Positions 35,580 through 45,251 of a stretch of 64,000 nucleotides of DNA are shown here, piece after piece. Numbering within the stretch: the stretch's first letter is position 1; the number at the start of each line of letters is the position of its first letter. The stretch comes from RHKX01 sp963839535. Lineage in GTDB: Bacteria > Actinomycetota > Thermoleophilia > Solirubrobacterales > 70-9. The notes beneath the pieces are model-generated. The model had not been told where the DNA came from. It worked only from the letters and a program-made list of their open reading frames with translations, and did not search any database. The position numbers and the translations under genes are program-made. The stretch spans positions 1 to 64,000 of the forward strand of contig CAWIVF010000010.1 of assembly GCA_963839535.1 (NCBI GenBank), in the 5' to 3' direction.

Positions 35580-36807
35580 GCGCACCTCCGCTCCGGGCCG
35601 GCGCCGGCTTGCGCCCACCGTCGACCACGCGCAGCGGTCTCGGCCGCGCCGTCGCCGTCGAGGCCGCCCTGCCGCCCTGCGCGATGTTGAGCAGCAGGCC
35701 GACGGCCGCGAGGGTGACGATCAGGCTGCTGTTTCCGTAGGAGACGAATGGGAGCGTGACGCCCGTGAGCGGGGCGAGGCCGAGGACGGCGAAGAGGTTG
35801 ATCGAGGCCTGGACCAGGATCATCGCCGTCAATCCGGCGGCGAGGAGCCGACCGTAGCGATCGCGCGCCTTCTGAGCGGTGCGGAAGCCGGCGTAGCCGA
35901 GCAGCATGTAGAGGCCGACCAGCACCGCCATGCCGATCATCCCCAGCTCCTCGCCGATGACCGCGGCGATCATGTCGGTGTGGGCCTCGGGGAGGTAGAA
36001 GGCCTTCTGGAGGCTCTCCCCCAGCCCGACGCCGAAGAAACCACCCGAGCCCAGCGCAATCGTGGCCTGCATGCTCTGGAAGCCGGCGCCGGAGGCGTCG
36101 GCGGAGGGATCGAGGAAGCTCGTCAGGCGGGCCATCCGGTAGGGCTCGATCAGCACGGCCAGGACCACGAAGAGCAGGAGCGCGCCGGCGACCATCGCGA
36201 GGTGGCGGATCTTCGCCCCGGCCGCAACGAGGAGCGCGGCGATCGAGAAGGCCGACACCATGGCGGTCCCGAGGTCGGGCTCGAGCACGATCAGCGCGCA
36301 GACCGCCCCGGCGACCAGCAGGAGCGGCGAGAGCCCGCGCAGGTCGCGGGTCATCTTCGGTCGCTCCGCCAGCAGGTGGGCGCCGTAGAGCATCAGCGAG
36401 ACCTTGGCGATCTCCGACGCCTGGATCTGGACCGGGCCGAGCGCGATCCAGCGCTGCGCGCCGTTGGCGGAGACGCCGATCAGCTTCGTGATGATCAGCA
36501 GCACGACAGCGCCGACGAGGATCGCCGGGGTGAGCCTGCGGATCGTCGTCAGGCTGTGGGTGGAGAGCAGACGCAGCGCGACGAGCCCGAAGACGCCGAA
36601 CATCAGGGTGCGCTTCAGGTAGTAGGCGCCGTCGCCGGTGTCGCCGAGGAGCGAGGCGCTCGAGCTGGCGCTGAAGACCATGACGACGCCGAAGGCGAGC
36701 AGGCACATCGTCGCCGTGAGGAGCAGCGAGTACTCGATCGGCCGCGGCTTCGCCCGCTTCTTCGTGCGTCCGGCGATGCCGCTGCGGATGGACGCCAGCG
36801 CGCTCAC
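35500..36807 (-). CDS. ftsW: Peptidoglycan glycosyltransferase FtsW
   Basis: This SEDS-family lipid II polymerase of the septum has about ten membrane helices (SLLLTATMCLLAFGVVMVFS, TPAILVGAVVLLIITKLIGV, MVAGALLLFVVLAVLI). SEDS motifs: GAQRWIALGPVQIQASEIAK (with the polymerase-loop RW and PSE-like ASE), LEPDLGTAMVSAFSIAALLV, YLPEAHTDMIAAVIGEELG (catalytic Asp region) and TGVTLPFVSYGNSSLIV. After residue 400 the tail is Arg/Ala/Gly rich and overlaps the murG start by about 80 bases; all other dcw overlaps here are four bases, so the true stop is probably at 35564-35566 in the next frame. Confidence 0.95.
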   Translation of the reverse strand: MSALASIRSGIAGRTKKRAKPRPIEYSLLLTATMCLLAFGVVMVFSASSSASLLGDTGDGAYYLKRTLMFGVFGLVALRLLSTHSLTTIRRLTPAILVGAVVLLIITKLIGVSANGAQRWIALGPVQIQASEIAKVSLMLYGAHLLAERPKMTRDLRGLSPLLLVAGAVCALIVLEPDLGTAMVSAFSIAALLVAAGAKIRHLAMVAGALLLFVVLAVLIEPYRMARLTSFLDPSADASGAGFQSMQATIALGSGGFFGVGLGESLQKAFYLPEAHTDMIAAVIGEELGMIGMAVLVGLYMLLGYAGFRTAQKARDRYGRLLAAGLTAMILVQASINLFAVLGLAPLTGVTLPFVSYGNSSLIVTLAAVGLLLNIAQGGRAASTATARPRPLRVVDGGRKPAPARSGGARVASGDRSRRDSRARGSGAGSRRRAR

Positions 36808-38169
36808 GCCAGGGCCTCGACCAGATCGCGGAAGCGGTCTCCGCGATCCTCGTAGTCGCGGAAGGCGTCGAAGCTCGCGCAGGCGGGCGCCAGCAGGACG
36901 GTCTCACCGGGCTGCGCCGCGGCGTGTGCCGCTCGGACCGCCTCCTCGAGCCCGCCGCACCGGTGCAGGGGCACCCCGGCGGCGGCGAGGTCGTCGGCGA
37001 GGCGCGGCTCGGCCTCGCCGATCAGGTAGCAGGCCCGGCAGCGCTCGCGGACGGCGGGCACCAGCTCCTCGAAGCCTCCGCCCTTGAGGCTGCCGCCGAG
37101 GATCGCGTGGACCCCGCCGTCGAAGGCCCGGAGCGCGGCCGAGGCGGCGGCGACGTTCGTGGCCTTGGAGTCGTTGACGTAGGTCGACCCCGCCGATCTC
37201 CGCGACCCGCTCGAGCCGGTGCGGGACGCCGGCGAAGCTCCGCAGGCCGCGGGCGACTGCGTCGCGGTCGATGCCGGCGGCGAGGGCGGCCGCGGCCACG
37301 GCCATCGCGTTGCGCAGGTTGTGCTCGCCGGCGAGCGGCAGGTCCGAGGCCCTGACGAGGACCCCGTCGGCGTCGCGCAGCTCCCCGTCGACCGCGCTGA
37401 CGGCGCAGAGACCCTCGGCCTCGGCGCAGGCGTCGACCCCGTACGGCGCCACCTCGGCATCGCCGGGCAGCTCGAGGCCGGCGAGGGCCGGCTCGTCGGC
37501 GTCGATCACGGCGGTCGCGGCGCTGTCCTGGTTGGCGAAGATCCGCAGCTTGGCGCCGAGGTAGTCCTCGAGCGTGCCGTGGCGGTCGAGGTGGTCGGGG
37601 CTGAAGTTGAGGAGGACCGCGACCTCGGGGGCGAAGGCCTCGGAGTCCTCGAGCTGGAACGAGGAGCACTCGCAGACGACCGTCGCGTCGGCCGGGAGCG
37701 TGCCGGCCAGCGAGGCCAGCGGAGTCCCGACGTTGCCGGCCAGGGCATGGGGCTCTCCCGCCTCGCGGCAGACCGCGCCGAGCCACTCGGTGACCGTCGT
37801 CTTCCCGTTCGTGCCGGTGACGGCGATGAAGCGATTCGGCGTCAGCCGCCAGCCGAGCTCGAGCTCGCCGATGACCGGCATCCCGCGCTCGCGGGCAGCC
37901 GCGATCGCGGGGGCCGACGACGGCACCCCGGGACTCTTGATCACCGCATTCACCAGGTCCAGGAAATCGACGCCGTCGCCATCCAGACTGAGTTCGACGC
38001 CGGCCTCCGCAAGCCTTGTGGCGCCGGGAGGATTTCCCGAATCGGTGCCGTAGACCCGCGCTCCCAGCCTCAGGAGCGCCTCGGCGGCGGCCTCCCCCGA
38101 GCGGGCCAGGCCGACCACGAGGTAGGGGCCGTCGGGAAGCGGCGGCCGGTTGGAGGGCTGGCTTGACAT
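36804..38169 (-). CDS. murD: UDP-N-acetylmuramoyl-L-alanine:D-glutamate ligase
   Basis: It adds D-Glu to UDP-MurNAc-L-Ala. It starts at ATG 38169 (MSSQPSNRPPLPDGPYLVVG) or 38190. It shows LVVGLARSGEAAAEALLRLG, FIAVTGTNGKTTVTEWLGAV (P loop), GNVGTPLASLAGTLPADATV, LLNFSPDHLDRHGTLEDYLG and, after a frame change near 37,187, STYVNDSKATNVAAASAALR, GVHAILGGSLKGGGFEELVP and LLAPACASFDAFRDYEDRGD. It is about 455 residues. It overlaps ftsW by four bases. Upstream, the cluster is interrupted by a plus-strand glutaredoxin-like gene before mraY. Confidence 0.95.
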
Positions 38170-38371
38170 AACCAGGGGCATAGCTTCCACACTCGCGGAC
38201 TCGGCGGCTCCCCCTGACGGGCCGGGAGGTCACCTGGCTCGAGCGCTTTCCTCGCGGGCCGCACGGATTCGCCGTGGTCAGGGAGCGAGCCGCGCGTCTA
38301 GCCGTGGATCCGGCGAGCTCGCCAGCCTCGTCACGGATGCCAGGAGATGCGTGATCACACGACGCCGCAGC

Positions 38372-38650
38372 GTGAGCGACGCTGCCCACTCTCTACGTGT
38401 GCCACGGCGACGACGGTGGTCCGCGCATCCACCCCTGTCGCCGAGTCCAGGAGGCCCTACGTGAGGCCGGGATCGATTACGAGAAGGTGATCGCGGCCCA
38501 CGGCAGTCCGATCCCCTTCCTGCGCAAGGGCTCGCGGGAGGAGCTGAAGGCCGCCACCGGGGAGAAGAAGCTTCCGGCGATGAAGCTGCCCGACGGAACG
38601 ACCTTGAACGGCTCCGGCCGATCCTCAGCTGGGTCAAGCAGCAGAGCTAA
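38372..38650 (+). CDS. Glutaredoxin/GST N-terminal domain-like small protein (frameshifted)
   Basis: A thioredoxin-fold protein of about 90 residues: LPTLYVCHGDDGGPRIHPCR with a Cys-x13-Cys pair, then RVQEALREAGIDYEKVIAAH, EELKAATGEKKLPAMKLPDG (cis-Pro region, LPAMKLPDG) and, after a frame change near 38,605, ERLRPILSWVKQQS and a stop at 38648-38650. GTG 38372 fits as start if one base is missing near 38,384; GTG 38397 is the in-frame alternative. It lies on the plus strand inside the minus-strand dcw cluster, between mraY and murD. Function unknown; the fold suggests glutathione or mycothiol-linked redox work. Confidence 0.7.
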
Positions 38651-38672
38651 AGCCCTTTCCCGGTCCTGACGA

Positions 38673-38762
38673 GGCCGGGAGCCCTCAGATCAAGGAAGAG
38701 CGGGCCGATGCGGCCAGCGGGCCGTGAGGCCCGCGATGACGCCGAGCTGAGGGTTCCCGGCC
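38673..38762. repeat. Long stem-loop between the glutaredoxin-like gene and mraY
   Basis: A 16-base arm GGCCGGGAGCCCTCAG (38673-38688) pairs with CTGAGGGTTCCCGGCC (38747-38762) with a single G-T type mismatch. Inside the 58-base loop a second, perfect hairpin occurs: GCGGGCC, GTGA, GGCCCGC (38717-38734). It fills the gap between two converging genes, ending three bases from the mraY stop. Most likely a bidirectional terminator; no T run is seen, so a structured RNA is the alternative. Confidence 0.6.
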
Positions 38763-38764
38763 CG

Positions 38765-39790
38765 TCAGGGGCCGATGGAGTTCTGGAAGAGCGTGTAGCC
38801 GATGCCGGCGCAGACGGCGGCGACGATCCAGAAGCGGAGCATGATCTTCGTCTCCGACCAGGCGAGCATCTCGAAGTGGTGGTGCACCGGGGCCATCAGG
38901 AAGACGCGGCGGCGGAACGTCTTGAAGGCGAAGACCTGGATCGCGACCGACAGCGCCTCGATCACGAAGATGCCGCCGAGGATGATCAGCAGGACCTCGG
39001 TCTGGGTCATGATCGCGAGCCCGCCGATCGCGCCGCCCATGCCGAGCGAGCCCGTGTCGCCCATGAAGATCGCCGCCGGGAACGCGTTGAACCAGAGGAA
39101 GCCGACGGAGGCGCCGACGAAGCACGAGGCGAGCAGCGCCAGCCCGTCCTGACCGGTCGTGATCGTGATCGCCAGGTAGGCCAGGAAGACGATCGCGCAG
39201 CAACCCGCGGCGAGCCCGTCGAGCCCGTCGGAGAGGTTGACGCCGTTGCTCGCCCCGGCGAGGACGAAGAACGTGAGGATCACGTAGACGACGGGCCCGA
39301 GGTAGATGTCGTAGTCGAAGGTGCGGATCTGCAGGCTCGGGTCGAGCCCGATCTCCTCGAACGCGAGCCACCAGAGCGCGACCGCGAGGGCGATCTGCAC
39401 GAGCAGCTTCCAGCGGGCCGGCAGGCCGAGCGAGCGGCGCTTGACGATCTTGATGTAGTCGTCCGCGAACCCGAGCGCGGCGCTTCCCATGGCGATCCCG
39501 AAGACGGTGAGGCTCTGCGTGTCGCGGTCGGAGAGCACCAGGTAGGGGATCGAGATCGCGGCGAAGATGATCAGCCCGCCCATCGTCGGCGTCCCGGCCT
39601 TGGCGTGGTGGCCCTCGGGGCCCTCCTCGCGGATCTGCTGGCCGAACTCCTGCTCGCGCAGCTTCTGGATGAACTTCGGCCCGAGGAAGATCGTGATCAG
39701 CATCGCGGCCATCCCCGCGATCAGGATCTCCCCGCGGTCGATCGGGACGTTGAGCGAGCCGTCGGCCTGGGCGAGGAGGAAGGAGCTCAT
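38765..39790 (-). CDS. mraY: Phospho-N-acetylmuramoyl-pentapeptide transferase
   Basis: This ten-helix membrane enzyme makes lipid I. Catalytic motifs are complete: GHHAKAGTPTMGGLIIFAAI, GFADDYIKIVKRRSLGL, SNGVNLSDGLDGLAAGCCAI, FNAFPAAIFMGDTGSLGMGG and FLMAPVHHHFEMLAWSETKI. It is 341 residues and intact. Its ATG overlaps the murF stop by four bases. It ends at a strong stem-loop, so downstream murD may need its own promoter in the 38,191-38,371 gap, where I see no clear one. Confidence 0.97.
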   Translation of the reverse strand: MSSFLLAQADGSLNVPIDRGEILIAGMAAMLITIFLGPKFIQKLREQEFGQQIREEGPEGHHAKAGTPTMGGLIIFAAISIPYLVLSDRDTQSLTVFGIAMGSAALGFADDYIKIVKRRSLGLPARWKLLVQIALAVALWWLAFEEIGLDPSLQIRTFDYDIYLGPVVYVILTFFVLAGASNGVNLSDGLDGLAAGCCAIVFLAYLAITITTGQDGLALLASCFVGASVGFLWFNAFPAAIFMGDTGSLGMGGAIGGLAIMTQTEVLLIILGGIFVIEALSVAIQVFAFKTFRRRVFLMAPVHHHFEMLAWSETKIMLRFWIVAAVCAGIGYTLFQNSIGP

Positions 39791-41148
39791 GCGACCTCGC
39801 CGATCCGTGCGCGCAGGACGTCGGTGAACCGCTCGAGCCCGACCGAGCGCGAGCCCTTGACCAGCGCCACGTCGCCGGCGCCGAGCAGCGGCTCGACCAG
39901 CTCCGCGGCGGCGTCCGGGTCCGGGGCCCAGTCGTCGGGCGCGTAGTCGCGCGCCAGCTCGCCGACGCCGATCACCGAGTCGATCCCGCGCTCGCGGGCG
40001 AGGGCGCCGATCTCGGCGTGGAAGCTGGGCCCGTCAGGCCCGAGCTCCGCCATGCCGCCGAGGACCGCGATCCGCCGGCCGCGGGCCTCGCGGCCCGCGA
40101 GGTTCTCGATCGCGGCGCGCATGGAGACGGGATTTGCGTTGTAGCAATCGTTGAGCAGCAGGATCTCCCCTTGCAGCTCGACTCGTTCACCGCGCAGGCG
40201 CGAGAACTCTATCCGCGGGGCGAGCTCCGCCATCGCCTCCGGCCGGATGCCGAGCGCCTCCCCGACGGCCACGGCGCAGAGCGCGTTGGTCAGGTTGTGG
40301 GCCTCGGCGAAGGGGAAGCTGAAGTCCGCCTCGCCGCTCGGCGTCCCGATCCGGGCGTCGATCGACTCCCCGTGGGTCTCGAAGCTCAGCGCGCTCACCT
40401 CGCCCCCCGGGCCGAAGGTGATCGCCTCGACCTCGTCGCGCAGGTGCGGCTCGAGCGCGTCGGCGTCGGCCGGGACCACCGCCATCCCCTCGGGCCCGAG
40501 GCCGTCGAGGATCTCCGCCTTGGCGGCAGCGATCGCGTCGATGGTGCCGAGCAGCTCGAGGTGGACGGGCCCGACGTTGGTGATCGCGGCGACGTCGGGC
40601 TCGGCGATGCGGCAGAGCTCGGCGATCTGACCGCGGCCGCGCATCGCCATCTCCATCACGAGGATCTCGGTCTCGAGCGGCGCCGACAGCAGCGCCAGCG
40701 GCATGCCGATCTCGGTGTTGAAGTTCTCCGGGCTGGCGTGGACCCTGCCCGGCAGGATCGAGCGGCAGATGTCCTTGACCGACGTCTTGCCCGTCGAACC
40801 GGTGATCCCCACGAGCGGGCAGGCGATCTCGCGCCGCCAGGCCCGCGCCAGGGTGGCGAGTCCCTCGAGCGGGTCGTCGCAGGCCAGGACCCATCCCGCC
40901 GGGGCGTTCGCGGCGACGATCTGACGGGCGCGGGATCGCTCCACCAGCACTCCCCACGCCCCCTGGACGAGAGCCTCGGTCGCGAAGCGGCCGCCGTCGA
41001 CCCGGGCGCCCGGGATTCCGATGAAGAGGTCGCCGGGCGCCACCGAGCGCGAGTCGACCACGGCTCGCTCGGGGCGACCGCCGTCCCCGTGGGCGACGAT
41101 CTCGGCGCCGGCCTCGGCGGCGATCCGCTCGGGCGGGAACTCGATCAT
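39787..41148 (-). CDS. murF: UDP-MurNAc-tripeptide:D-Ala-D-Ala ligase
   Basis: It adds D-Ala-D-Ala to give the UDP-MurNAc pentapeptide. It is 453 residues and intact. N-terminal domain: VVDSRSVAPGDLFIGIPGAR. P loop: LVGITGSTGKTSVKDICRSI. Then NFNTEIGMPLALLSAPLETE, MEMAMRGRGQIAELCRIAEP, AITNVGPVHLELLGTIDAIA, LLNDCYNANPVSMRAAIENL and RIAVLGGMAELGPDGPSFHA. It overlaps mraY and murE by four bases each. Confidence 0.97.
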   Translation of the reverse strand: MIEFPPERIAAEAGAEIVAHGDGGRPERAVVDSRSVAPGDLFIGIPGARVDGGRFATEALVQGAWGVLVERSRARQIVAANAPAGWVLACDDPLEGLATLARAWRREIACPLVGITGSTGKTSVKDICRSILPGRVHASPENFNTEIGMPLALLSAPLETEILVMEMAMRGRGQIAELCRIAEPDVAAITNVGPVHLELLGTIDAIAAAKAEILDGLGPEGMAVVPADADALEPHLRDEVEAITFGPGGEVSALSFETHGESIDARIGTPSGEADFSFPFAEAHNLTNALCAVAVGEALGIRPEAMAELAPRIEFSRLRGERVELQGEILLLNDCYNANPVSMRAAIENLAGREARGRRIAVLGGMAELGPDGPSFHAEIGALARERGIDSVIGVGELARDYAPDDWAPDPDAAAELVEPLLGAGDVALVKGSRSVGLERFTDVLRARIGEVA

Positions 41149-42655
41149 CCGCCCGACTCGGCTTCCGTCGCCAGGCGGGCGAGCTCCTCGCGGGCGACGT
41201 CGCGGTCGTCGAACGGGATCTTCCTGCCGCCCTCGAACTCCTGGCCCTGCTCGTGGCCCTTGCCCGCGATCACGACGAGGTCGCCGGCCGAGGCGCGAGC
41301 GAACGCCGCCGCGATCGCGGCGCGGCGGTCAGGCTCGACGACGACCCGCTCCCGCTCGTCCTCCGGGACCCCCTCGAGGGCCTGGGCGATGATCGCGAGC
41401 GGATCCTCCGAGCGCGGGTTGTCCGACGTCAGCACCGGCACGTCGGCGAGGTCGGCCGCGGCCCGCGCCATCAGCGGGCGCTTCAGCGGGATCGCGGTCC
41501 CCGCCGCAGCCGAAAAGGCAGATCAGTCTGCCCTCGGTCAGCTCCCGCGCTGCGCGGAGCACGTTCTCGAGCGAGTCGGGGGTGTGGGCGTAGTCGACGA
41601 GGACCCCGAACGGCTGCCCCTCGTCGACCGGCTCCATCCGGCCCGGGACCGGGTCGGCGCCGGAGAGCGCCGCGGCCGCCGCGGCGAGGTCGAGGCCGAG
41701 GACGTCGGCCACGGCGAGGGCCGCGAGGGAGTTCTCGACGTTGAACAGGCCGGGAAGCGGCAGCTCCACACGCGCCGAGACGTCCCCGGCGCTCAATTCA
41801 TAGTGGCTGCCGGTTGCGTCGAAGTCGACCTCGCGGGCGGTCAGGTCAGCATCCGCGCCGGCGGCCGAGAACGTGCGCAGCCCCGCCGCGCCGGACCCTT
41901 CGAGCTCAGCCGGCCAGCCGCGCGCCGTAGGGGTCGTCGACGTTCACCGCGGCCCCACCCGGGGCGGTTCCGCCCTCGCCCGGCACGAACAGGAGGCGCT
42001 TCGCCGCGAAGTAGTCGTCCATGTCGGCGTGGAAGTCGAGGTGGTCCTGGGTCAGGTTCGTGAAGGCGGCCGCGTCGAACTGGATCGCGTCGGCGCGGCC
42101 CAGGGCCAGCGCGTGGGACGACACCTCCATCACGCAGGCGCGATCGCCCCGATCGATCATCCGGCGCAGCGTCCGCTGCAGGTCGATCGCCTCGGGCGTG
42201 GTCCGCTCGACCGGCTCCTCCTCCCCGCCGACCACCTGCTTGACCGTGCCGAGGAGGCCGCAGCTCATCCCGGCCGCCTCGAGGATCGTGCGGACGAGGA
42301 ACGACGTCGTGGTCTTCCCGTTCGTCCCGGTGATCCCGACCATCGTCAGCTCGGCGCTCGGATCTCCGAAGACGAGCGCCGCCAGGGGTCCCATGGCGCG
42401 GCGGGAGTCGTCGACCACGAGCTGGGGCGCGTCGAGATCGAGCTCGCGCTCGACCACGAGGGCGGAGGCTCCGGACGCCAGCGCCGATTCCGCGAAGTCG
42501 TGGCCGTCGGCATTGCTGCCGACGACGCAGACGAACAGCGTGCCCGGGCCGGCCGCGCCGCTGTCGAAGGCGACGTCGGCGATCTCGACCGAGCCGTCGC
42601 CCCGCACGATCCGCCCGGGCATGGGCAGGCCGGCGCTGAGCTGGTCGAGCCTCAT
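41145..42655 (-). CDS. murE: UDP-MurNAc-tripeptide synthetase, meso-diaminopimelate type
   Basis: It adds the third amino acid of the stem peptide. It has MRLDQLSAGLPMPGRIVRGD, FDSGAAGPGTLFVCVVGSNA, MVGITGTNGKTTTSFLVRTI (P loop), CVMEVSSHALALGRADAIQF and FTNLTQDHLDFHADMDDYF. After a frame change near 41,915 it continues LPLPGLFNVENSLAALAVAD, FGVLVDYAHTPDSLENVLRA and, after another near 41,505, VLTSDNPRSEDPLAIIAQAL. DNPR is the specificity motif for meso-diaminopimelate, so this organism should have DAP-type peptidoglycan. It is about 500 residues. It overlaps murF by four bases; 43 bases to ftsI. Confidence 0.95.
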
Positions 42656-42698
42656 CGCCCGCGATTCTAGGAACGCGGGAGGCGGGCGCCGCGCCCGG

Positions 42699-44358
42699 CT
42701 ACTCGGACGGGGCGATCCCGAGGTACGGCAGAGCGAACTCGGCGATCTGCCCGAAGGCCGGGGCGGCCACGCTGCCGCCGTAGATGTCGCCCTCCGGCTC
42801 GTCGACGATCACCGGACACGAGCAGCTTCGGATTGTCGGCCGGCGCGAAGCCGACGAACGAGGCGACGTACTGAGCTCTCCGAGTAGGTGCCGTCCACGA
42901 CTTTCTGCGCGGTTCCGGTCTTGCCGGCGAGGACGTAGCCGGGGACGCTCACCTCGGAGGCGGTGCCGCCCGGGCTGAGCACGCCCTCGAGCATCTCGCG
43001 GAGATCGGCCGCGGTGTCCGGGCTGATCACCTGATGGCCCTCGGGCTCGGCCACCTCCTCCCCGTCGACGGACTTGATCAGCTGCGGAGGCCGCAGCGTG
43101 CCGCCGTTGGCGATCGCGGCGTAGCCGGCCATCATCTGCATCGGAGTGACCGAGAGGCCCTGCCCGATCGGCAGGTTGCCGATGCTCGAGCCGGAGTACT
43201 CGTCGGCGGTCGGGACGATGCCCTGCTCCTCGAGCGGGAAGTCGATGCCGGTCGGCGTGCCGAAGCCGAACTCGTGGACCCACTCGTCGAAGCGCTTCTT
43301 GCCGAGCTCGAGGCCGATCGTGACGGTCCCGACGTTCGAGGAGAAGGCGAGGATCTCGGACACGCTCAGCGTGCCGAAGCCGTCGCCGTGCGACTCGCCG
43401 ATCGTCCGGTCGGCGACCTGGATCTCCGCCGGCAGCGCGAAGGTGGTCTGCGGCTTGACCAGGCCGTCCTCGAGGGCCCCCGCCACCGTGAACGCCTTGA
43501 AGGTCGAGCCGGGCTCGTAGGTGAAGCCGGTCGGCATGTTGGAGAGGTGGTCCGGGTCGGCCTTGCTCAGGTCGGTCGGGTCGACCGGGGGCCAGCTCGC
43601 CATCGCGAGGACCTCGCCGTCGACCGGGATTCATGACGACCGCGGTCGCGCCTGCCGGCGAGTACTTGCTCGCCGATGTCGTCGAGGACCTTCTCCGTGT
43701 AGGCCTGGATCCGCGCGTCGATCGTCAGCTCGATGTCGTGGCCGGCGGCGGCCCCCGTGGTGACATCGCGGCCGATCTCCTGGCCGAGCGCGTCGCGGGT
43801 GATCGCGAGCTCGCCGTCGGTGCCCTGGAGGACGTCGTCCTTGGCGGCCTCGATGCCGAACAGGCCGTCACCCTCCTCGCCGACGGCGCCGATCAGGCGC
43901 GCGCCGTCGTCGTCCTGGGGATAGACCCGTCGCGAGTCGGGGAGGATCCCGATCCCGGGCAGCTCGTGGCGGCGGATCTTCTCCGCGGTCACGAGATCGA
44001 CCTTCTTCGCCAGGTACTCGAAGCCCGTTTCGGCGAGCAGCGGCTTGAGCAGGTCGTCTGGCTCCTCGCCGAGCAGCTCCGCCAGCTTCCGCGCCGTCTT
44101 CTTCTGATCCTCCACCTGGTACGGGGTGGCGAAGATCGTCGCCGCCTCCTCCGAGACCGCCAGCGCGTCGCCATGGCGGTCGAGGATCGCCCCGCGGATG
44201 CCCGGGACGGTGACGCTCGCGACGTGCTGGGACCGCGCGTCGGCGCTCAGCTCCCCGCCCTGTACCGCCTGGAGCCAGCCCGCCCGGACCAGGATCATGA
44301 GAAATGCGAACGCAAAGGCCGCGAAGAGCAGCCCGACTCGCTTCTCGATCAGCTTCAA
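42699..44358 (-). CDS. ftsI: Class B penicillin-binding protein (FtsI/PBP2-like)
   Basis: This septal transpeptidase has an N-terminal membrane anchor (LLFAAFAFAFLMILVRAGWL), a dimerisation domain (VPGIRGAILDRHGDALAVSE), then the transpeptidase domain with active-site YEPGSTFKAFTVAGALEDGL (SxxK), LAFSSNVGTVTIGLELG (SxN) and VLAGKTGTAQKVVDG (KTG). Frame changes lie near 43,655 and near 42,880; the end reads SVIVDEPEGDIYGGSVAAPA. It is about 550 residues when joined. It sits between murE and the FtsL-like gene, the usual place. The family is also called spoVD/pbpB in Gram-positives. Confidence 0.94.
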
Positions 44359-44365
44359 GTGACTC

Positions 44366-45251
44366 CTAGGGGGCGTAGGCCCCGGCGGCCTCGGTCGCGG
44401 GATCCGGAGTGGGCTCGACCGGCGCTGCTGCGGCAGCCGGGTCGGTGACGACCGGCTCGGTCACCGCCGGGTCCACCGCTGCCGGGTCGATCGCGGTCAC
44501 CGGCGTCACGGCCGGGTCCACCGGCGGCACGGTGGTGTCAGCGGGGACGAGCGGATCGGTGGTCACGACCGCCGGATCGGGGAGCGGCTCGGTGGTCGTC
44601 GGCGCGATCGCCTCGACCAGCGCGATGGCTCCGGAGGCGAGCCGGTCCGCCGCGCGGGCGGCGTCGCCGTCGCCGGCCTTCAGATAAGTGACGTCGCCCG
44701 CGGCGGGCACGGCGAGGCCGAGGTCCGCGGCTGCGGCCTCCACCCTTCCGTTGGTGAGCCGGGTGGCGGTCCGCCCGCGCAGCACGCTGTTCTCGCGCTG
44801 CAGCTCGTCAATCTTGGTGGCGGTGCTGCTTCCGGCGGCGGTCAGGCTGAGGCCCCAGACGTTGAGGGCGACGATGCCGCCGAGGAGGACGCCGAGTACG
44901 CCGATCCAGAGGCGGCTGCGGGTCATGCTCATCACCAGCCCGCAGTCCGGCAGGGAGACAACCGCGACGGCCGTCCGGCCCACGGCGGTGACCGGGACCA
45001 GGCCGCGGATGCCGGGCGAGGGCGCCGTTGCGGCGCGGGCGCGCGGCTTGGTGGCCGTCGCGGCGCGGGCGCGGGGCTTGGCGGACGGTGGTGGCGCGGG
45101 CCTTCGGGCGCGCGGTCGCGGCGGACGCGCGGGTCTTCGTCGCCGTGCGTGCCTTGGGCTTCGTCGCGGTTCGCGGCTTCGCCGGAGCGCGCCGCGGCTT
45201 TGCGGCCGGGCGTGCCGGCCTCGTCCTGGTTGAGATCGCCGGGGCGCCCAT
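44366..45251 (-). CDS. FtsL-like divisome protein with long basic N-terminal tail
   Basis: ATG 45251 overlaps the rsmH stop. The first 80 residues are a low-complexity Ala/Lys/Arg/Thr stretch resembling histone H1 tails (RPAAKPRRAPAKPRTATKPK, then after a one-base frame change near 45,090 AKPRARAATATKPRARAATA). A segment GLVPVTAVGRTAVAVVSLPD and one membrane helix follow (LWIGVLGVLLGGIVALNVWG), then a short coiled coil (ATKIDELQRENSVLRGR) and a long Pro/Val/Thr/Asp-rich tail (TTDPLVPADTTVPPVDPAV and similar). Topology and position between rsmH and ftsI match FtsL/septum-formation-initiator proteins, which are weakly conserved. It is about 295 residues, long for FtsL. Confidence 0.75.

Noticed and set aside
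44932..45251. Separate histone H1-like gene between rsmH and ftsL
   Set aside because: The basic repeat continues in the next frame directly into the FtsL-like membrane helix, so it is best seen as its N-terminal tail.
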